DNA from: Baylisascaris procyonis
Lineage: Eukaryota; Nematoda; Chromadorea; Rhabditida; Ascarididae
Assembly: GCA_037389465.1 (NCBI GenBank)
Contig: JAZARR010000212.1
Location: forward strand, 5,045,001 to 5,109,000
DNA: 64,000 nucleotides
Direction of reading: 5' to 3'
Below, one piece after another: positions 1-64,000 of the stretch. A program made the position numbers and the translations under genes. The notes under the pieces were generated by a model, which was not told the origin of the DNA, ran no database searches, and was given only the letters and a program-made list of their open reading frames with translations. The first letter of the stretch is position 1. Every line of letters begins with the position of its first letter.

Positions 1-58670
<58,670 letters not shown>

Positions 58671-61600
58671 CGCCTTGGTTTACCGCTGAAAAGCTTTTAT
58701 TATGAATCGATCAATCTCACAAGTAACTGCAACGTCACTACACTTTTAAGGTCGAAACACCCTTAATAGTGTTTATGGGCAACGATAGCTGTTATACGAA
58801 GCCTAAACCTACTTGCTTATAGGCAATGATTTTTTTTAATAGATAAAATGTAACTTGCCGAAGAGCGCAAAAAGATAATGCCATCAAACATGCATTTTTT
58901 GAATGATCAAATTAGGGAACATAAGTGTCGAGAAAAAAGAATTAAAGCGTATAGCTGTCATGAAAGAAAACTAACCATACGCTAGCTATCGAAAAAAATT
59001 GGAAACACCCATATTATCATATGGAGGCAAAAATGAAACAAAAAACTTCAAATTTTTAAGACATTTTTTATAATTTCGAGGAAAGGAAAGAAAAAATCTA
59101 AAACATTGTTTGCACATTATCGAAGAAATGATGTGCAACAAAACTATTCTTTCAATGCAGATAACTCAAGGCAGGTAATAACAAAACAGCTATTTGAGAT
59201 ATGAATATGCACTATTCAATTCTAGATAATCTACAATAGAAAGCACGTCAACAAGCATAGCAATAACGAAGATGAGCAGCACTGTATTTATAGGAGGCGA
59301 AATGAAAGAAGCGAAATCTGGGATGTGAACGCGTACCAGTTGGGCAGATAAAACTCTACTACAAGTAGGAGAACCGCACGTCGACCAGTAACAACTATAC
59401 ACTGATTAGCAAAGAAGAGCGCGCCTATTTATGTCTTCGGCTACGGCGCTAAAGGCATGGGGAGATCATAATCCACATGGGCGCGATACCACATCAAGAT
59501 CAAACAAGTGCGAGTATACAACCTCTTACACAAATGAAGATCACCACCAACACTGCGACCACAAAGTTCATTTGATCATAACAGATCACTCGTTAACGTA
59601 GATCATTTGTTAACGGGTACTATACAAATTTTATTATTTTCATAACACTTTTTATAGCAATCATCACAAAAGTTGCCGCCTAAATCCAACGTATCTTCCA
59701 TCTAATCTCTTACCGCATTACTGTATAGATCAAAGAATGCCAAGTGCTCCGAGTGGATGATCCCTTTCCCAGGTAGTCCAATGCAGCTCATCAACTTCAT
59801 TCACTGTGGAAGTTCTCCTCCCCCGCTATACGCGTTGGTTGCTCCATTACAATGTCCGCTATGTATAAATTCCATCATATGTATTTTGAGAACGAAAAAT
59901 TACAAGACCTCATTTTCGCTGCCTTTCCAGCCTGAGGTCAGTTGAATCCTCAGGGTATTTGAATTGATGGCGCGCCAAATATAAGGAATGCAACCTGTAT
60001 CTAAGGAATGCGGGGAATCTTTCAGAAGCATGCCCATGTATGGGAGATGGCAGACCTCATCGACGATTAGCAACCTCTGTGGCACAACAATTGATCTCAG
60101 CCTCTTCTCGACCCTTCCTCACTTCCCCCCCCCCCACCACTCACTGTGCAGAAATGCGTTAATAGCAGGCTCTAATGTTGGAATTCTTGCAGAATTACAC
60201 TTCGTTCCACATGAAAAACATTTTCCCATTCAGACTCCTAACAACAACCCGTTTATCCCTAGAACGCAAACCGTCACACTCCATCCCAATCACAGAGCAA
60301 CTGTCATCGAAAATGCACTAAATCTTATCTCTGCGGCTCTCAAACAAGCAGCACAACCTTAACTTTCCATATACGCTGCAAAAATTTCCGACCTCAACCT
60401 TGCCATATACACCATTTAATGATGAAATTAACGTATACTATTGCAAATGTATTTTTCAATAAACTTGTGGTGGCAAACCAAATCGAAAAAAAGAAGAACA
60501 ACGAACAAAATAGAATAACTTTTACTCGGAGATAAACGATCGCATCAAGGCGATACCCCGAAAAACAAAGTGTGCGCAAAAAAAAAAAAAAAACAAACAT
60601 TTGAATAAAATCTTCGAAAACGACAAGAAAGAATACAAGAAATAATTCAAAGGCCGCAATTCAGCCAACGACGTGCATCCATATCGTATTTATTATCAAC
60701 ATTTTGCATCACCCACATCGCCCAACCAACTTCACCGAAAAAAAAAAAAACACAACGATACACCAAAATAGAGAAAAAAAGTAGATTGAAGAAAGAACAA
60801 CGCAGCCGAAACGTGAAAAATGATCGAGTATGTATCAGTACTGGGAGATGTGGTATAGCGACGGAAAAGAGATATACATATTACGACTCTTCATTGACAA
60901 CGGTGCCAAGCAAGACATCCACAATAGACCACCTTGAAATATGCTAAAACCACGAAGCTAGGTCGAATAAAGCACATCACCAACAGTCATATCTCAATAC
61001 CTGTCCTTTAAAGGAGTATAACGGGGTTTAACCTTCCTCCACCCATCAAAAACCTATTCCACCATCATTTTCCTTCAGAATCTTAAACAACCAACAGCAA
61101 CAACATACATATCCACTTCCCTCCTTTTATAGAGAGTGAGTATAATCTTTTACCTTCCCATTCTGTTTGCCTTTAGAAAGTAAGTGACGAGCTTTTCTCC
61201 TCTTGCAAAGTAACTCCACCAGATGTAATAGCTAATCAAATCATTTATAAAACAAAAAGACGTAGGGCAGTTCACTTGAAACGATCACATCACACACAAT
61301 ATCCAGCACAAACGGACACGCCACCAGGCTTACACACACACGAGATCAACGATGCATAGAACACACAAACACGATCGGAAACAATAGCAGCCAAACTTTT
61401 CGCTTATATATGAGAGGGACCTTTGCACAACGTAATATGGACAAATTCTTCATTGTTTTCTTAGCAGTACGCTACTAAGCCGTCAACCACAGCAGTTACT
61501 ATTTGCTCTAAACAGTAAACAGTCAAAGTAACACCATTATTCCTTGTGAATAAAGAATAGCACTTTTGCGTGTGATGAATAGACCATATCACTTCGAAAG

Positions 61601-63038
61601 ATAACATAACAATACCAGTAGTCTATAATGGAGGAAGTAAGAATCAACAGCACCAATAGTAAATCTCCATATGAAAACTACTCATTTATAGGGTACATCT
61701 GGCTGATCACTGTTTCATTTAGTTTGTTTCAACAGAAATCCAATCGTATCCCCCTCGGACCTTTGTAATTATAGCCCATCCATCCACGCACGGCATACTA
61801 TAGCAGAAGAAAGCAAACATGGAAATATCCCCAGTAAAAAATGTAGCCATCACCCACAGATATTTTCAAAAAAAAAAAAACGCCGGAAAGCACTTTAGAG
61901 CATCATACCACGGTCATAAGCAACTCCGCTAAAGAAAACGCCGAATGGCGGAAGTTAGATGCAGAAGATACTAAACCGCTGCCACGGTTATTTTTTTAAA
62001 GATGCCTTCCTATATGACGATAACAATGACGTCGAACAACAACTGTTAACATCCAACCTAACTGGAACCGATACTGCAGCTCTAGTAAATATTTCCTTAT
62101 TGTGTTTCGACATTTTACCTTTAAAAAAATGCTCCAACTTTGCGTTTTCCTCTCATTCTTCATATCAACCCTCTCCCCTCTCCCTCCTCCGAATTGAATA
62201 ACATATGACCATGAATAGGCAATATGGCCAGGGAATGATGAAACATATCAATAAAAGGCAAAGCGGTCTTAAGACTAACGGGCTTAACAACATAGTGCGG
62301 TTGAGGACATACACCATTATCTTTAATGGAAGCATCACTTATCATAACCAATTTTTTCCGACATATCGCCACGAAATTGGTTGTCTTCTAAATGATATCA
62401 ATCCATAGTGTTCACAGCTCCTCGAATCGTTGATATGATTCAAAATCTGAAGTATTACCTAAACACCGGATGCGCTTGAAAAACAAACTCCAACATTACC
62501 AACTTTTTTGAACGCCTCTTAAAACAACACCCAAACGCAATTCCTCCATCCTTGTGTGCCAGGTCATGCGTATTTTATAATAAAAATTTGAAGATTAATG
62601 AAAAAGCCACACTGCATTTTTGTGCATCTCCAATGCGCGAACTCTCCTCATTACGGTTTCCGTATCCCATTTCTTTGTTCAGGACATACCCGACGAAGAA
62701 AATAATTCGTTGTCAGCATAAAAATATTTTCATAAAGACCTCAAAAAAGCGAGTATTATCGAGCAGAAATGAATCAAAAACATGTTAGCAGATTCAGTCA
62801 TGAAACTAACAGCATAAAAGTCAGCAATAACCATGTCCAGCTTTAAGAGTGCTAAATGTCGGCCCCTCGAGGCACTAAACACTATGCTGTTGTCGAAGGT
62901 GAGTGGTGGTCGAGTGGCACGTAATAACAAACAAAAAAAAAAATGATCGGTCGATCAAACAAACAATGTTCGACCGAACAATAACCAACAGATGTCCAGT
63001 TTTTGAGCGATAAATGTGAATGGAGCTACAATGTGCGA
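58671..63038. other. Spacer between LSD1 start and eIF3j end
   Basis: About 4.4 kb that should hold the LSD1 promoter and the eIF3j 3' UTR. A degenerate tRNA-like stretch lies at 59315-59372 and two related 15-mers (gatcactcgttaacg, gatcatttgttaacg) lie near 59585-59620. Several open frames of 60-124 codons (for example 59988-60362 plus) show no recognisable family. The gap is far larger than the roughly 100 bp typical of nematode operons, so LSD1 and eIF3j are unlikely to be one operon. Confidence 0.55.
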
Positions 63039-63173
63039 TTACATGAAATCATCGTCGTAATCGTCATAGGGATCTTCTAGCCCCGCATAGTCATCGTAGA
63101 TATCCTTGTTCACATTCGATTTTTGCGTCATTTTCACCGTCGGTTTTGCCGAGCCGCCTTTCCCCTTCGTTTT
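63039..63173 (-). CDS. eif3j: C-terminal exon of eIF3 subunit J homologue (partial gene)
   Basis: A 45-codon last exon after acceptor CCTGTCTTCTAG, reading KTKGKGGSAKPTVKM, then KDIYDDYAGLEDPYDD, and ending DDDFM and TAA. I recognise the design of the eIF3j C-terminus: a Lys/Gly-rich stretch, a short K-D link and an acidic tyrosine-rich tail ending in Phe-Met. eIF3j is a loosely bound eIF3 subunit that sits near the ribosomal decoding centre (family knowledge). Upstream exons would lie beyond 64000 or in the AT-rich 63.2-64 kb, where I found none. Same orientation as LSD1, 4.4 kb upstream of it. The call rests only on this short tail. Confidence 0.6.
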   Translation of the reverse strand, partial: KTKGKGGSAKPTVKMTQKSNVNKDIYDDYAGLEDPYDDYDDDFM

Positions 63174-64000
63174 CTAGAAGACAGGAATAAAATTACTCAC
63201 CGAAAATACATCGAGCAATGAATTCTTTAATAGTAACACCGAGAGAGATAGGCGGATGGAGAAAGAAAGCAAAGCTGCAAGGCATAGAAAGACTTGAACT
63301 TCGATCACTCGCATACCGCGGTGATCTGGTTGATCTCAAGGGAGAATAGATACTAAGTGTACACTCAAAAAATACTTATGGCTGAAAGTTATGTTACAAC
63401 AATAACCTTAAAGAAAACATGCGTATTTCCCAAATAGTCTCAGCAGTGATAACCCGGACGTCTTGTTCGCTTAGGGTAGAGCAATTGCTGCTGTAATCTC
63501 CTTATTCAGCCTCGACGGTGTTCGAAGGGAGTCTTCAGCGACCTGCAGCCTATTCTTCTAAAGTGAAACCGCTAATGATACCCCATCCTTGCACACGGTG
63601 CTTTTTCAAGTAAGATTCAGGGGATCGTGTGCATCTTATTTAGTTTGAACCTAAAGCTGCCAAATGGTTATTTCCTGGAAATCGAAATAGGTTAGAGGAA
63701 GACTATAATTGCTTTCCCCAATCCAGCAAATCATAAGAAATTCTGACGGAAAAAAAAAGTTGAGGATTTAGATTTAAAAAAAATAATAATTCAAAAGACA
63801 ATAAAAAATTGTTTAAGTAATCAAAAAGTTTGCCTTTAGAGTTTTTATTTAAGAAATTTTTCTCTCGTTGAATTGCTTTTTAATTTGATTGGTGTTCAGC
63901 TGCAACGCTGTTAAAATTTCTCGAATATCAGTGTTTTTTTTTGTTTTTTTTTTGCAATGGAATGAATGAGGAAAATAGATAACGCATCTGGAATTACTTC
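63174..64000. other. Intron or upstream region of the eIF3j-like gene
   Basis: Read on the minus strand this should be the intron before the last eIF3j exon. I found no penultimate exon. It is AT-rich, with A and T homopolymers at 63750-63785 and 63930-63955 and a weak tRNA-like stretch near 63290-63340. Confidence 0.4.

Noticed and set aside
59900..60085. Minus-strand RLLIVDEVCHLPYM resembles the Walker B region of bacterial IstB-type transposition ATPases
   Set aside because: Only about 14 residues match; nothing of the Walker A region or the rest of the domain is present, and the setting is nematode intergenic DNA. Taken as chance.

Overview
The window looks like nematode DNA, AT-rich with long introns. 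I infer this from the splice acceptors, which repeatedly read TTTTCAG, TTTACAG or TTTGCAG as in nematodes, and from a single Toll receptor with the two-array protostome layout. The species cannot be read from the sequence. I see no sign of bacterial or viral DNA.

Layout. The minus strand carries almost all of one very long gene, a lysine-specific histone demethylase 1 (LSD1/KDM1A) homologue. It starts at 58670 and runs off the left edge at base 1. I could place 19 coding exons (about 745 codons), and every junction is phase-compatible. Its introns take up nearly the whole window. The largest, about 38.5 kb (4111-42666), contains a complete second gene on the plus strand (29442-40575): a Toll receptor of about 17 exons and 1,250 residues. 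It has a signal peptide, a long leucine-rich-repeat array, a cysteine cluster, a second short array, a transmembrane helix and a TIR domain. At the right, 63039-63173 (minus) is the last coding exon of another gene, whose acidic/tyrosine-rich tail ending in FM matches eukaryotic initiation factor 3 subunit J. It lies upstream of LSD1 in the same orientation, about 4.4 kb away.

The rest is intron or spacer: TTA/TA microsatellites, homopolymer G or C runs, near-perfect foldback palindromes, two decayed 3' ends of non-LTR retrotransposons and some weak tRNA-like relics. A few open stretches could be unrecognised exons.

Functionally the two main genes are unrelated: nuclear chromatin repression with a CoREST-type partner, and a cell-surface receptor. 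Their link is positional (nested, antisense). The points most worth checking are the nested arrangement, a phase-matched alternative exon inside LSD1 (53000-53174) that could replace the FAD-binding exon, a divergent enlarged LSD1 exon at 42667-42903, and an unusual TIR box 2 in the Toll gene. Exon boundaries were read by eye from splice signals, reading frame and family knowledge; no alignment was run.
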